DNA from: Ereboglobus luteus
GTDB taxonomy: Bacteria > Verrucomicrobiota > Verrucomicrobiia > Opitutales > Opitutaceae
Direction of reading: 5' to 3'
Length of the DNA stretch: 64,000 nt
Assembly (NCBI RefSeq): GCF_003096195.1
Contig: NZ_CP023004.1
Location: forward strand, 287,299 to 351,298
The notes below the pieces were generated by a model that was not told the DNA's origin, did no database searches, and worked only from the letters and a program-made list of their open reading frames with translations. Shown in pieces: positions 1-12,220 of this stretch. Positions within the stretch are counted from its first letter, which is position 1. Each line of letters begins with the position of its first letter. A program made the translations under genes and the position numbers.

Positions 1-114
1 ACCGTGCATGAGACGCTTCCTGCGCGCAAAGGTAACACCGTCCCGAAATCACAGGGATTTCCCCAATATGCGCACCCCGGCGGACTGTCTTCCGGGGCGC
101 GGCGGTTGCCGGGG

Positions 115-3107
<2,993 letters not shown>

Positions 3108-3110
<3 letters not shown>

Positions 3111-3169
3111 GGCGTGCGTTGGATTTCGCCCGCATCCTACTCCCGCCAACCTTTGCGGAAGATGAGCGC
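3108..3169 (-). repeat. duplicated leader, copy B (before UGSC-like gene)
   Basis: Partner of the 997-1059 copy, placed at and upstream of the UGSC-like start. It is probably part of the 5' untranslated leader. No canonical riboswitch could be assigned by eye. Confidence 0.8.
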
Positions 3170-3266
3170 TCGGAAAAATTGCCGTCGCTCCGATTTTCGG
3201 CGGCCTTTTCTTGATCGGATGCGAAAAATCAAGCAGCGTGCGTCTGCCCTTTAACCGTTTTCCGAC

Positions 3267-3926
3267 ATGCGACTCCTCATCATCGAAGACGAAGCCGACA
3301 TGCTGCGCAGGCTCGCAAAAATCATGCGCGTCGAGGGCTACGCCGTGGACACGGCGGCGGACGGCCGGGAGGGATTATACAAGGCGCAAGAAAACGACTA
3401 CGACCTGATCCTGCTCGACGCGATGCTGCCCGTGTTCGACGGATGGGAATTGCTGGCGCGATTGCGAAAAACAAAAAAGACACCCGTGCTCATGCTCACC
3501 GCGCGCGACGCCAGCGCGGACCGCGTGCGCGGCCTGGACAACGGCGCGGACGATTACGTGGCCAAACCCTTCGACCTGCCGGAACTGCTCGCGCGCGTGC
3601 GCGCGCTCATCCGCCGCGGAGCCGAGACCGCGAGCAGCCGGCTCGACTTTGGCGAAATCGTCATCGACACCGCGCAGCGCTGCGCGTGGCGGCGCGGCGA
3701 GGCCGTGACGCTGCAACCAAACGAATACGCGCTGCTGGAATACCTCGCGCTGCACCGCGGCAAACTCGTAACGCGCACCACGCTCTACGAGCACCTTTTC
3801 GACGAAAACGAGGAGACACTCTCCAACCTGCTCGACGTGCGTGTGTCCAACCTGCGCCGAAAACTCGGGCAGGATTTCATCGTCACAAAACGCGGGCACG
3901 GCTACGGCATCGGCATCGAACCATGA
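3267..3926 (+). CDS. OmpR/PhoB-family response regulator
   Basis: A 219-residue two-component response regulator. The receiver domain (about 1-115) has the acidic pocket (IEDE), the phospho-acceptor Asp51 in LLDAMLP, Thr78 (LTAR) and Lys100 (AKPFD). The C-terminal winged helix (about 125-219) has the typical LLEYLALHRGKLVTR and RVSNLRRKLG segments and ends in GHGYGI. It controls transcription on phosphorylation by the kinase encoded immediately downstream. The stop codon overlaps the kinase start (ATGA), so the pair is one transcription unit. The overall length and QseB/PhoP-like features match the family; the signal and targets are unknown. Confidence 0.93.
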   Translation: MRLLIIEDEADMLRRLAKIMRVEGYAVDTAADGREGLYKAQENDYDLILLDAMLPVFDGWELLARLRKTKKTPVLMLTARDASADRVRGLDNGADDYVAKPFDLPELLARVRALIRRGAETASSRLDFGEIVIDTAQRCAWRRGEAVTLQPNEYALLEYLALHRGKLVTRTTLYEHLFDENEETLSNLLDVRVSNLRRKLGQDFIVTKRGHGYGIGIEP

Positions 3927-5302
3927 AACGCCGCCATTCCATCCGAGTGCGTTTGCTGGGCTACATCGGCCTGCTGCTCCTCCTCGTGCTCGCCGGCTTT
4001 GGCTACGTGGCATGGCAGCGCGACGGCGCGGCGCGAATCGCCGCCGTTGACCGCGAGCTTGAGCAAAGGCTGAACCTGCTGATCGTCGGCTACCGGCCCG
4101 ACGCCGGACAACGCCCGCGCGAAACCAGCGAACCGCGCCTGTCGCCCCGCGCGCTCGAGCTCCTCGCCAACGAAGGCGGCGAGCCGTTCTACTATCGCGT
4201 GTGGCACGGCAATGGACGCATGCAAGGGCGTTCCGGCGACGCGCATGAAATATCGCGCCCCGCGCAAACGGCGCATGGAAAACTGCTGCGGATGAGGAGC
4301 GAGTTTAGGGAACTCGTTCACTTCACGCCCACGGGCCGCTGCTTTTTGGTCGGGCGCGGCACTCGGGACGAACGCGCCGCGATGCGCGCCGACGCCCTCT
4401 CGCTCGCCGCCATCGGCGCGGGTGTGCTGTTGCTCGGACTCGCGCTCGCCTGGTGGATTGCCTCGCGCGTGACGCGCCCGCTCGCGCAAGTCAGCCGCAC
4501 CGCAAAACAAATCGCCACCGGCGACCTCTCGCGCCGCATCCCCGTCCCCAAACCCGAGGACGAACTCAGCGAAGTCGCCAGCGTGCTCAACGAAACCTTC
4601 GCCCGTCTTGAGGACGCGTTTGCGCGACAAAAGCAATTCACCGCCGACGCCTCGCACGAACTTCGCACGCCCGTCTCGCTCATCCTCACGCACGCGCAAG
4701 GCGCGCTCCTGCGCGAGCAAACCCCGGCCGAATATCGCGAGGCGCTCGCCGACTGCGTGAGCGCGGCGCGGCGGATGAAAACGCTCATCGACGCACTGCT
4801 CGACTTCACGCGCTTCGACGCCGGGGCTGAGACACTTGCGCGCGAACCTTGCGACCTCGCGGAGCTCGCCGGTGATTGCGCAAAACAACTCCGCCCGCTC
4901 GCCGATGCGAAAAACCAGCGCCTCGAAATGCAACTAGCGCCCGCGCCCTGCCTCGGCGATTCCACACGCCTCGCGCAAGTGATCACCAACCTGCTCACCA
5001 ACGCCATCCAGCACACGCCCGCCGGCGGAATCATCACCCTGCGGACACATCGCGACGACAGCGCGCGCGTCTCCATTTCCGACACCGGCGAAGGAATCGC
5101 CTCCGAACAACTCCCCCGGCTCTTTGAACGCTTTCATCGCACCGACGCCTCGCGCGCCCGCGCCACCGGAGGCTTGGGCCTGGGCCTCGCCATCTGCAAA
5201 GCCATCATGAAAGCCCACGGCGGCGACATCACAGTCGAAAGCGAAATCGGAAAAGGAACAACATTCACGGCAACCCTCCCGGCAATTACGGTGACGAAGT
5301 GA
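3923..5302 (+). CDS. membrane sensor histidine kinase (HAMP-HisKA-HATPase)
   Basis: A 459-residue sensor kinase starting at the ATG that overlaps the regulator's stop. The open frame extends further upstream, but only inside the regulator gene. TM1 is at about residues 9-29, a periplasmic sensor loop spans about 30-160, and TM2 is at about 161-181. A HAMP linker follows (VTRPLAQVSRTAKQIATGDL). The HisKA dimerisation helix carries the phospho-acceptor His245 (ASHELRTP). The ATPase domain has the N box (NLLTNAIQHTP), G1 (ISDTGEGI) and G2 (GGLGLGLAI). It should autophosphorylate and pass phosphate to the preceding regulator. The sensor loop is short and shows no recognisable ligand domain. Confidence 0.92.
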   Translation: MKRRHSIRVRLLGYIGLLLLLVLAGFGYVAWQRDGAARIAAVDRELEQRLNLLIVGYRPDAGQRPRETSEPRLSPRALELLANEGGEPFYYRVWHGNGRMQGRSGDAHEISRPAQTAHGKLLRMRSEFRELVHFTPTGRCFLVGRGTRDERAAMRADALSLAAIGAGVLLLGLALAWWIASRVTRPLAQVSRTAKQIATGDLSRRIPVPKPEDELSEVASVLNETFARLEDAFARQKQFTADASHELRTPVSLILTHAQGALLREQTPAEYREALADCVSAARRMKTLIDALLDFTRFDAGAETLAREPCDLAELAGDCAKQLRPLADAKNQRLEMQLAPAPCLGDSTRLAQVITNLLTNAIQHTPAGGIITLRTHRDDSARVSISDTGEGIASEQLPRLFERFHRTDASRARATGGLGLGLAICKAIMKAHGGDITVESEIGKGTTFTATLPAITVTK

Positions 5303-5324
5303 TGCTGAATATCTTCAGCCTATC

Positions 5325-6404
5325 TCAATCGTCGGGCAGCACGACTACGAGGTCGTCGGCGTGGAGACCGCACCAGACTCGGTCGCCTTGGTGGAAGGCT
5401 TCTTGGAGCGCGCTTTCGTTTGCCACAAGCGCGGTGAGTTGCGTGGTGCCGTTCACACACTGGATGCCGAGGCGGTCGATCGCGCCTTGGAACACCTCCT
5501 CGGTGATGTGCGCCTCGAAGACGTTTTCAGCGTCGATGGGGTGTTTCGAAATAAAGACTTTTTCGGGGCGCACGGTGACGATGGCGCACGTCATTTCGGC
5601 GGGCCATTGCGAGAGGCTGATGGTGAGCTCGAGACCGCCCTCGACGCGGACGCGTCCGTTGACGCCGTTGCGCGAGATCATCTCGGCCTCAAGGAGGTTG
5701 GCCTCGCCGATGAAGTCGGCGACAAAGGCGGTTTTCGGATGGTGATAGATTTCGTCGGCGGTGCCGAGTTGCTCGAGTTTGCCCTTGTTGAAGACCGCGA
5801 TGCGGTCGCTCATCGTAAGCGCCTCCTCCTGGTCGTGCGTGACAAAAACGAAAGTGATGCCGAGGTGCTTTTGGAGGCGTTTGAGCTCGAACTGCATTTG
5901 CACGCGCAGCTTGGCGTCGAGCGCGGAGAGGGGTTCGTCGAGGAGAAGCACCGTCGGACGGGGAACGATGGCGCGGGCGAGCGCGACGCGCTGGCGCTGG
6001 CCGCCGGAGAGTTGGTGCGGGTAGCGGTCCTCGAAACCTTCGAGCGCGACGAGTTTGACAACGTCGGCGATGCGTTGGCGGGCCTCGGCCTCGGCGACTT
6101 TTTTCATGCGCAGCCCGAAGCCGATGTTGTCGCGCACGGTCATGTGCGGGAAGAGCGCGTAGGATTGGAAGACTTGGTTGACGTTGCGGCGGTAGGGCGC
6201 GAGGTCGGTGACGTCTTCGCCGTCGATAAAGATTGTGCCTTCAGTGGGGTGCTCAAAACCGGAGAGCATTCGGAGGAGTGTCGTTTTCCCGCAGCCGGAG
6301 GGTCCAAGGAGTGTGAGGAATTCTCCCGTCTGCACCTCAAGGGTCACGTCGTTGACCGCAGTGAAGTTTCCGAACCGTTTGGTGACTCCGTTTATCTGGA
6401 TCAT
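5325..6404 (-). CDS. potA: spermidine/putrescine-type ABC transporter ATP-binding protein
   Basis: A 359-residue ATPase energising polyamine-type uptake at the inner membrane. Walker A is GPSGCGKTT at residues 34-42, the signature is LSGGQRQR, Walker B is VLLLDEPLSALD, and the switch His is in FVTHDQEEAL. A C-terminal TOBE-like regulatory domain follows (about 240-359, with RVEGGLELTI and TVRPEKVFI). It is the last gene of the minus-strand run potD-potC-potD-potB-potA and lies about 220 bp after potB, so it may need its own start signals. Length and domain order fit PotA. Substrate preference among spermidine, putrescine and related compounds cannot be read from the sequence. Confidence 0.9.
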   Translation of the reverse strand: MIQINGVTKRFGNFTAVNDVTLEVQTGEFLTLLGPSGCGKTTLLRMLSGFEHPTEGTIFIDGEDVTDLAPYRRNVNQVFQSYALFPHMTVRDNIGFGLRMKKVAEAEARQRIADVVKLVALEGFEDRYPHQLSGGQRQRVALARAIVPRPTVLLLDEPLSALDAKLRVQMQFELKRLQKHLGITFVFVTHDQEEALTMSDRIAVFNKGKLEQLGTADEIYHHPKTAFVADFIGEANLLEAEMISRNGVNGRVRVEGGLELTISLSQWPAEMTCAIVTVRPEKVFISKHPIDAENVFEAHITEEVFQGAIDRLGIQCVNGTTQLTALVANESALQEAFHQGDRVWCGLHADDLVVVLPDD

Positions 6405-6623
6405 TATACGGCGCTGGATTCAGGCGCGCGCAGCGTTCCGGGGTCGTAGGGCGGCTGTGCGTGGTTTTCGTGCTGAGGATTTGCCTGCATTTCAATGCGT
6501 GGGTTGCGATAATGAAAATCTATGGAGGAACGAAAAAGGATATCGTGCGAAAAAATGCGATGAAAATTACGCGTGTTCGGAAAGTTTTTTGCCGTCGGCG
6601 CGCGCGCGCGAACAACCGGGCCG

Positions 6624-7511
6624 CTACTGGTGCTGGTTTCGTTTCGACGCGCGGTATTGAACAAAGGCGTAGGCGGCGACGAACAGGACGGTGAAGATCA
6701 CGCCGAGCGCGGCGCCGAAGGGCCAGTTGCGCGCCTTGCCAAATTGATTTTGAATGACGTTGCCGATGAGCATGTCGCGCCCGCCGCCCATGAGGTCGGT
6801 GACTGCAAACATGCCGATGGCGGGCACGAACACGAGCAGGATGCCGGCGGAGATGCCGGGCCAGGTGAGCGGGATGATAACGTCGGAAAACGCGCGCATG
6901 GGGCCGGCGCCGAGGTCGTGCGCGGCGTCGACGAGCGATTCGTCCACTTTTTCCGCGCTGCCATAGATCGGCAAAATCATGAAGGGCAGGTAGGCGTAAA
7001 CGAGGCCGAGAATGACGGCGGAGGGCGTGTAGAGGATTTCGAGGGGCTGCGGAATTATTCTGGCGGACTCGAGCAGTCCGTTCAGGAGACCGTTTTGGTT
7101 AAGGATGGTAATCCAGGCGTAGGTGCGGATGAGAAAGCTGGTCCAAAAGGGAATCATCACGAGCATGATGAGGCGGTTGCGGATCGTTTCGCTTTGCCGT
7201 GCGATGAACCACGCGACGGGATAACCGATGGCGATGCAGAGCACGGTGGTGATCGCCGCGTAGAGCACCGAGCGCCAGAGGATGCGCAGGTAGATGGGGT
7301 CGAACGCGCGCTGGTAATTGTCGAGCGTGAAAGTGTAAACGATGCGCCCCATGTCGTCGCGCTGGCAGAAGCTGTAAACGAGCAGGATGAGCAGGGGCGC
7401 GACGACAAAGAGAACAAGCCACAACACCATCGGCGTAATGAGCAGCCAGCCAAAGAGCCGGGGGCGCTTGGCGTGGCCGGCGTTGTTGTCGGGGAGTGTT
7501 ACGGCTTGCAT
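6624..7511 (-). CDS. potB: spermidine/putrescine-type ABC transporter permease
   Basis: About 295 residues from MQAVTLPDN; the open frame continues upstream, but only through an intergenic hairpin. There are about six membrane helices, starting with LFGWLLITPMVLWLVLFVV. The cytoplasmic EAA-type loop (DAAHDLGAGPMRAF...PLTWPG) contacts the ATPase. It forms the translocation channel with PotC. It sits between potD and potA in the same orientation, separated from the upstream potD by a strong inverted repeat that could lower its expression relative to the binding protein. Confidence 0.88.
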   Translation of the reverse strand: MQAVTLPDNNAGHAKRPRLFGWLLITPMVLWLVLFVVAPLLILLVYSFCQRDDMGRIVYTFTLDNYQRAFDPIYLRILWRSVLYAAITTVLCIAIGYPVAWFIARQSETIRNRLIMLVMIPFWTSFLIRTYAWITILNQNGLLNGLLESARIIPQPLEILYTPSAVILGLVYAYLPFMILPIYGSAEKVDESLVDAAHDLGAGPMRAFSDVIIPLTWPGISAGILLVFVPAIGMFAVTDLMGGGRDMLIGNVIQNQFGKARNWPFGAALGVIFTVLFVAAYAFVQYRASKRNQHQ

Positions 7512-7516
7512 GGGTT

Positions 7517-7605
7517 GGTGGCGAATGGTGGGTGGCGGGCAGCGGGTTAATGGTGGAAGCGAGAGAGTTTTTCTACTCGCTGGCCACCGCCCGCCACTCG
7601 CCACT
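7517..7605. repeat. intergenic inverted repeat between potD and potB
   Basis: The left arm 7517-7546 pairs imperfectly with 7576-7605 (roughly 23-24 of 30 positions, counting by eye). The arms are GC-rich with repeating GTGGCG units. It lies entirely between the stop of potD and the start of potB. It could be a transcript-stabilising hairpin, an attenuator, or a dispersed repeat element. Confidence 0.6.
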
Positions 7606-7610
7606 TTCAA

Positions 7611-8660
7611 TTATCTTCCGGCGGAGTTTTTCAGATCGGTGTAGAGCTGGTCGGTGAGTTCACCGCTGCCGGGGATGTCGCGGAAGAGTTGGATGTTGGA
7701 CAGGTTCGGATAGCTGGCGGCATTGTCGAGCTCCTCCTGCGTGAGGAGTTTGCGCGCGGCGCCGTTCGGATTGGTGTAGGGGAAGACCTTCGAGATTTCG
7801 CGGCTGACTTCGGGGCGCATGATGTAGTCGATGAATTTGTGCGCGGCCTCGGTGTTGCGCGAGTTGTGCGGGATGGCGAACACGTCCACGAAGAAATGCG
7901 CGCCCTCCGCGGGACGGACGTATTGGAATTTTTTGTTTTCAAACCAGAGGCGCGCGGCCTCGCCGTTCCAGACAACGCCGATGTCAACGTCGCCGTTGCT
8001 GAGGGAATTTTTCGGGCTGTCGGAGTCGTAGATTTTGATGTATTTCATCCACTCGGCGATCACGGGGCGGGCGCGCTCGAGGTTTTCCTTGGTGATGTTG
8101 TTGATGGGAATGCCGAGCGACTCGAAGGCGCAGGTGACCAGTTCGCGCCCGTCGTCAAGGACGACGATGCGGCCGGCGTATTTCGGCTGGAAGATGTCCT
8201 TGTAGCCGCGGATCGGCTCCTTGACCTTCTCGGTGTTCACGACGATGCCGACGCCGCCGACCATGAAGGGCACGGTGAATTTTTGCTCGGGATCATAGAC
8301 GAGTTTTTTGAACTCGGGCATGATGTTTTCGAAATTGGGGAGCTTTGTGTAATCGAGCGGAAGGAGCAGGTTGTTTCTTATCATGCCCTCGGCGATGTAG
8401 TCGCAGGGCTGGATGATGTCGTATTTGGTGCCGCCGGCCAAAACCTTGTTGAGCATTTCCTCGCCGGTGGCGAAGGTCTCGTAATTGACCTTGATGCCGG
8501 TTTCCTTGGTGAAGTCGTCGATCACCGACTGGGGTATGTATTCGGACCAGGCAAACAGGTTGACCTGCTTGTTTGGCTCGACGGTGCGCGAACAGGACGC
8601 GAGCCCGGCGGCAAGGGCCACCAAGGCGGAGAGCATGGCGATGAGGATTGGTTTTTTCAT
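7611..8660 (-). CDS. potD: polyamine-type ABC substrate-binding lipoprotein (first PotD paralogue)
   Basis: A 349-residue extracytoplasmic solute-binding protein of the PotD family (NLFAWSEYIPQSVIDDFTKETGIKVNYE). The signal peptide ends in a lipobox with Cys23 (LASC), so it is probably lipid-anchored at the periplasmic face. The conserved family segments for binding and hinge regions are visible (PCDYIAEGMI, VPFMVGGVGI, GVVWNGEAA). It lies between potC and potB in the transporter run. A close paralogue is encoded two genes upstream. The pair presumably feeds one PotB-PotC-PotA channel, perhaps with different ligands. Confidence 0.88.
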   Translation of the reverse strand: MKKPILIAMLSALVALAAGLASCSRTVEPNKQVNLFAWSEYIPQSVIDDFTKETGIKVNYETFATGEEMLNKVLAGGTKYDIIQPCDYIAEGMIRNNLLLPLDYTKLPNFENIMPEFKKLVYDPEQKFTVPFMVGGVGIVVNTEKVKEPIRGYKDIFQPKYAGRIVVLDDGRELVTCAFESLGIPINNITKENLERARPVIAEWMKYIKIYDSDSPKNSLSNGDVDIGVVWNGEAARLWFENKKFQYVRPAEGAHFFVDVFAIPHNSRNTEAAHKFIDYIMRPEVSREISKVFPYTNPNGAARKLLTQEELDNAASYPNLSNIQLFRDIPGSGELTDQLYTDLKNSAGR

Positions 8661-8720
8661 GGTTTTGGTTGGATCAAGGAATGAACGATTTGCGGAACGG
8701 GTGTTGTTGCTGGCGAGGGG

Positions 8721-9545
8721 TTACTTGCGCGTGCTGATCTTGCGCAGGTATTCCGAGAAGAAAACGAAAACAACGGTCGTGATCACGAACACCGTGGAGA
8801 GGGCGTTGAGGGTGAGGTCCAGGCCGACGCGCGCCTTGCCGTAAACGACAATCGGCAGCGTTTGCGAACCGGGGCCGCGTGTGAAGAAGGTGACAATCAG
8901 CTCGTCGAGCGAAAGCGTGAACGCCATGAGCGCGCCGGAAAGAATCGCGGGCTTCAGACACGGCACGATGACGAGCCAGAACGCCTGGAGCGGTTTCGCG
9001 CCTAGATCGAGCGCGGCTTCCTCAAGCGCCGGGTCGAGCCCGTGAAGTCGCGCTTGCACGGCCACGAGCACAAAGGGAAAACAAAACGTGATGTGCGCGA
9101 TGGTCACCGTCGCGAAACCAAGCTCCATGCGCACAACCGTGAAAAGGATGAGCAGGCTGATGCCCATGACGATCTCGGGCATGATCATCGGCACGCAGAT
9201 CAGCGTCTGGAGGGTTTTGGAAAATTTATACTTGTAGCGATGCAGCAGCCACGCGCCGGTCGTCCCGACGATGACGGATGCGATGGTCGTGGCGAAGGCG
9301 ATGATGAGGGAATTTTTCAACGACTCCATGATGGGCGTGTTGTTGAACAACTCGCCATACCACTTCAGCGAAAGCCCGTCCCACGCCTTGCTGTTTTTCC
9401 CTCCGTTGAACGAAAAGACGACAAGGATGAGAATCGGGAGGTAAAGAAAGATGAACACGATCACCGTCCATGCGGCGAGGCCTCGATTTAGAATCTTGAG
9501 GCCCGACGCCGGAAGCAGGCGCATCAGGAAGGACGGTTTGCTCAT
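8721..9545 (-). CDS. potC: spermidine/putrescine-type ABC transporter permease
   Basis: About 274 residues starting at MSKPSFLMRLL; the upstream in-frame extension lacks homology. There are six predicted helices (TVIVFIFLYLPILILVVFSF first). The EAA loop is EEAALDLGAKPLQAFWLVIVPCLKP. It is the second permease subunit pairing with PotB. It is flanked on both sides by potD paralogues, an uncommon order since potC usually directly follows potB. Confidence 0.88.
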   Translation of the reverse strand: MSKPSFLMRLLPASGLKILNRGLAAWTVIVFIFLYLPILILVVFSFNGGKNSKAWDGLSLKWYGELFNNTPIMESLKNSLIIAFATTIASVIVGTTGAWLLHRYKYKFSKTLQTLICVPMIMPEIVMGISLLILFTVVRMELGFATVTIAHITFCFPFVLVAVQARLHGLDPALEEAALDLGAKPLQAFWLVIVPCLKPAILSGALMAFTLSLDELIVTFFTRGPGSQTLPIVVYGKARVGLDLTLNALSTVFVITTVVFVFFSEYLRKISTRK

Positions 9546-9696
9546 CGAACGGGAAACGGAAAAATCGGTGTGAAGAAACGTGAGAAAAGAAGCGCACGTT
9601 TCAAAGGCAATCGACCCGTAATGCAAGGCGGGTTTGCGATTTGGGGCAAAAAAGTTGCGGAGCGGTTTGCCGGGCCGGCGCGCGCATCCGCCCCGA

Positions 9697-10773
9697 TTAA
9701 TTGCCCGCGGCCCTGCGCTTTTCGCGTCCGGCGGCGGCCTTCAGGTCGGTGTAGAGTTTGTCAATGACTCCAACGCTGCCGGGCACGTCGCGAAACATCG
9801 TCATGCCGATCAGGTTGGGATAGCTGGCAGCGTTATCGAGTTGTTTTTGAGTGAGGAGCTTGCGCGCGGCGCCGTTCGGATTGGTGTAGGGATACGCCTT
9901 CGAAATATCGCGACTGACGTCGGGGCGCATCACGTAATCAATAAACATGTGGGCGGCCTCGATGTTGCGCGATTTGAGCGGAACCGCGAGCGTGTCCACA
10001 AACAGGTGCGCGCCTTCCGAGGGGCGGAAGTATTGGAATTTTTTATCCTGAAGCCATAGGAGCGCGGCTTCCCCGCTCCAGACGATTCCGATGTCGGCCT
10101 CGCCGTTCAGGAGCGCGTCCTTCGGGCTGTCGGAGTCGTAAACCTTGATGTATTTCATCCACTCGGCGATGACTGGCCGCGTCTTTTCGAGATTCGCCTC
10201 ATTAATGTCGTTGATGGGAATCCTGAGTGACTCCATTGCCCATGAAACCATTTCGCGCGCGTCATCAACCACGACAATGCGGTCGCGGTATTTCGGCTGG
10301 AACACATTTCTATAACCCCGCGGGGGATGCTTGATTTTTTCCGTGTTCACCACGATGCCCACGCTGCCAATCATGAAGGGCACCGTGTATTTCTGGTCGG
10401 AGTCGAAAGGCAGGTGCTTAAAATCGGGCAGTATGAAGGTGAAGTTGGGCAGCTTCGTGTAATCGAGCGGAAAGAGCATGTTGTTCTTCACCATGATCTC
10501 GGCGATGTAGTCGGTGGGCTGGGCGATGTCGTATTTGGTGTCGTCGGCCCACATTTTGATGAGCATTTCCTCGCCGCTGGCACAGGTCTCGCAATTCACC
10601 CTGATGCCGGTTTCCTTGTAAAAATTATCGAGCACCTTTTGCGGGATATATTCCGACCAGACAATCAAGTTGAGTTGCGTGTCCGGCTCGGGGGAAGTGC
10701 GCGAGCAAGACGCAAGTCCGACGGCAATGGCTATCAGCGCGCCGAATATGGCTATGCAACTAATTCTTTTCAT
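9697..10773 (-). CDS. potD: polyamine-type ABC substrate-binding lipoprotein (second PotD paralogue)
   Basis: A 358-residue paralogue of the protein at 7611-8660, collinear along its whole length, with the same lipobox position (Cys23, LASC). Segments such as DTKYDIAQPTDYIAE and IVWSGEAALLW match. Differences cluster in the ligand-region segments and the C-terminus, where a basic extension (REKRRAAGN) is added. It is the first gene of the operon, with a candidate promoter upstream. Its presence suggests a second substrate or affinity class; this is inference. Confidence 0.87.
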   Translation of the reverse strand: MKRISCIAIFGALIAIAVGLASCSRTSPEPDTQLNLIVWSEYIPQKVLDNFYKETGIRVNCETCASGEEMLIKMWADDTKYDIAQPTDYIAEIMVKNNMLFPLDYTKLPNFTFILPDFKHLPFDSDQKYTVPFMIGSVGIVVNTEKIKHPPRGYRNVFQPKYRDRIVVVDDAREMVSWAMESLRIPINDINEANLEKTRPVIAEWMKYIKVYDSDSPKDALLNGEADIGIVWSGEAALLWLQDKKFQYFRPSEGAHLFVDTLAVPLKSRNIEAAHMFIDYVMRPDVSRDISKAYPYTNPNGAARKLLTQKQLDNAASYPNLIGMTMFRDVPGSVGVIDKLYTDLKAAAGREKRRAAGN

Positions 10774-10849
10774 GATTTTGGCCGAGTGTGGTTATTGTGA
10801 GTGAAAATTATGGAAAATTTTCGGTGCTAAAAAAATATGGAACAAAAGG

Positions 10850-10878
10850 AAATTATTGATGCGTTGTTTCAAACGCAA
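10850..10878 (-). promoter_or_regulatory. candidate promoter of the pot operon
   Basis: On the minus strand a TTGCGT hexamer and a TAATTT hexamer are separated by 17 bases, about 75 bp before the first potD. GCGTT/AACGC inverted arms lie in the spacer and could be an operator. The match to consensus is modest, and the surrounding stretch is the AT-richest of this intergenic region. Confidence 0.3.
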
Positions 10879-10949
10879 CTGCAAAAACTCCGTAACGCAA
10901 GCGGGTTTCGATGTTTATGGTAAAATAATTGCCAAATGAGGCGAAGGCC

Positions 10950-11627
10950 TCAACGCGCTTCGCCCGGCATGGCGGGCGGTTTTGCCCGCGCCAAATCCCG
11001 CTGGCGGTAGTGCACAATGTATTTTTCGTGAAAATAGTCCCCGGTGTCGGAAAGCGTCTCGGCGAGCGAAAGCACACGCGCCGGAGCGATTCCGAGCGCC
11101 GTCTCCTCGCTGGCAAGATCTCCGCCCTTCCAATAAATCACGCCGTTGCCGGGCGAACTCTTTTCACCGGGGCGCACATGCGCGCGAATGAGCTGGATGA
11201 ACGCGGGCAGCGACGTGACCGCGCGTCCCGTGACAAAATCGTATTCGCGCCGGAGCGTTTCGACGCGGATGTTCTTCGCCTCGACGTTGCGCAGGTTGAG
11301 TCGCTGCGCGATGTCGGCGACGACGGTGATTTTTTTGCCGACCGAGTCGGCCAGAGTGAACCGCGCCTGCGGATAAAGCGCCGCGAGGATCAATCCGGGA
11401 AAGCCGCCGCCGGTGCCGACATCAAGCACGGTCGCGCCATTCATGAGCCGCAGAAATTTCACCGCGGCGACGCACGGCGCGTAATGGTGCCACTCGAGGT
11501 TGTCGATGTCCTTGCGCGAAACGAGATTGATCTTTGCGTTCCACTCGCGATGCAGGGCCGCCATGCGCTCAAGGAGCGTCCATTGCGCGGGGGTGATTTC
11601 GGGAAAAAGCGGCTTGAGTCGTTGCAT
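10950..11627 (-). CDS. rsmG: 16S rRNA m7G527 methyltransferase
   Basis: About 225 residues from MQRLKPLFPEITP; the 53 upstream in-frame residues are non-homologous. The SAM-binding motif is VLDVGTGGGFPGL, followed by FTLADSVGKK. The VTGRAVTSLP segment is typical of RsmG/GidB. It methylates N7 of G527 in 16S rRNA, and loss usually gives low-level streptomycin resistance. The length fits the family. It is a stand-alone gene here rather than beside gidA/parAB, its common neighbours. Confidence 0.9.
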   Translation of the reverse strand: MQRLKPLFPEITPAQWTLLERMAALHREWNAKINLVSRKDIDNLEWHHYAPCVAAVKFLRLMNGATVLDVGTGGGFPGLILAALYPQARFTLADSVGKKITVVADIAQRLNLRNVEAKNIRVETLRREYDFVTGRAVTSLPAFIQLIRAHVRPGEKSSPGNGVIYWKGGDLASEETALGIAPARVLSLAETLSDTGDYFHEKYIVHYRQRDLARAKPPAMPGEAR

Positions 11628-11800
11628 GATTTTTTGTGACAGGGAACACACGGCCAGCGCGAAAAATGAGGCAAGTCCGGATTTTTTCGCCCCGAAATTT
11701 TCAACACCCCGCCAATGCGAAAAAATCGCCCCAAATAATGTCATCCATTGGATGACACTCCCCGAGAAAAGCAGCGCGTGTTTCAAGCGTTTTGGGGCGA

Positions 11801-12220
11801 TTACTCGCCCAGCACGGTCAGCAAAATTTCACGCGTGTGAGGCGCGCGTCGATGCTCCCACAAATACACGCCCTGCCATGTGCCGAGCTGCAACCGGCCA
11901 TTCTTGAGCGGCACGGTTTCGCTCGTGCGGGTGAGCGCCGTTTTTATGTGACTCGGCATGTCGTCGGGGCCCTCGAGCGTGTGCGTGAAATGCGGGTCGC
12001 GCTCCGGCACGAGGCGGTTCAACCACGCCTCCAAATCCGCGCGGGCCGACGGATCCGCGTTTTCCATGATCACCAAACTCGCGCTCGTGTGACGGCAAAA
12101 CACCGTCGCGACGCCGCTCGTGACCCCCGAGCGCGCAACCTCGCGCTCAAGTTGGTCGGTGATTTCGTGAAGCCCCTGCGAGCGAGTGTGAATCGTAAAC
12201 GTGGCGTGATGGACCGGCAT
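11801..12220 (-). CDS. YjbQ/UPF0047 family protein (secondary thiamine-phosphate synthase-like)
   Basis: 139 residues starting at MPVHHATFTIHTRSQG. It carries the full family signature: FCRHTSASL, ENADPSARADLE, EGPDDMPSHIKTAL and GTWQGVYLWEHR. The clustered His/Asp/Glu residues form the presumed metal site. Members complement thiamine-phosphate synthase mutants weakly, but the physiological role is unsettled. The gene is compact, with no operon partner. Confidence 0.88.
   Translation of the reverse strand: MPVHHATFTIHTRSQGLHEITDQLEREVARSGVTSGVATVFCRHTSASLVIMENADPSARADLEAWLNRLVPERDPHFTHTLEGPDDMPSHIKTALTRTSETVPLKNGRLQLGTWQGVYLWEHRRAPHTREILLTVLGE

Noticed and set aside
7512-7610. N-terminal extension of PotB (33 residues)
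   Set aside because: It is read through the intergenic inverted repeat; the family-like sequence begins at MQAVTLPDN.
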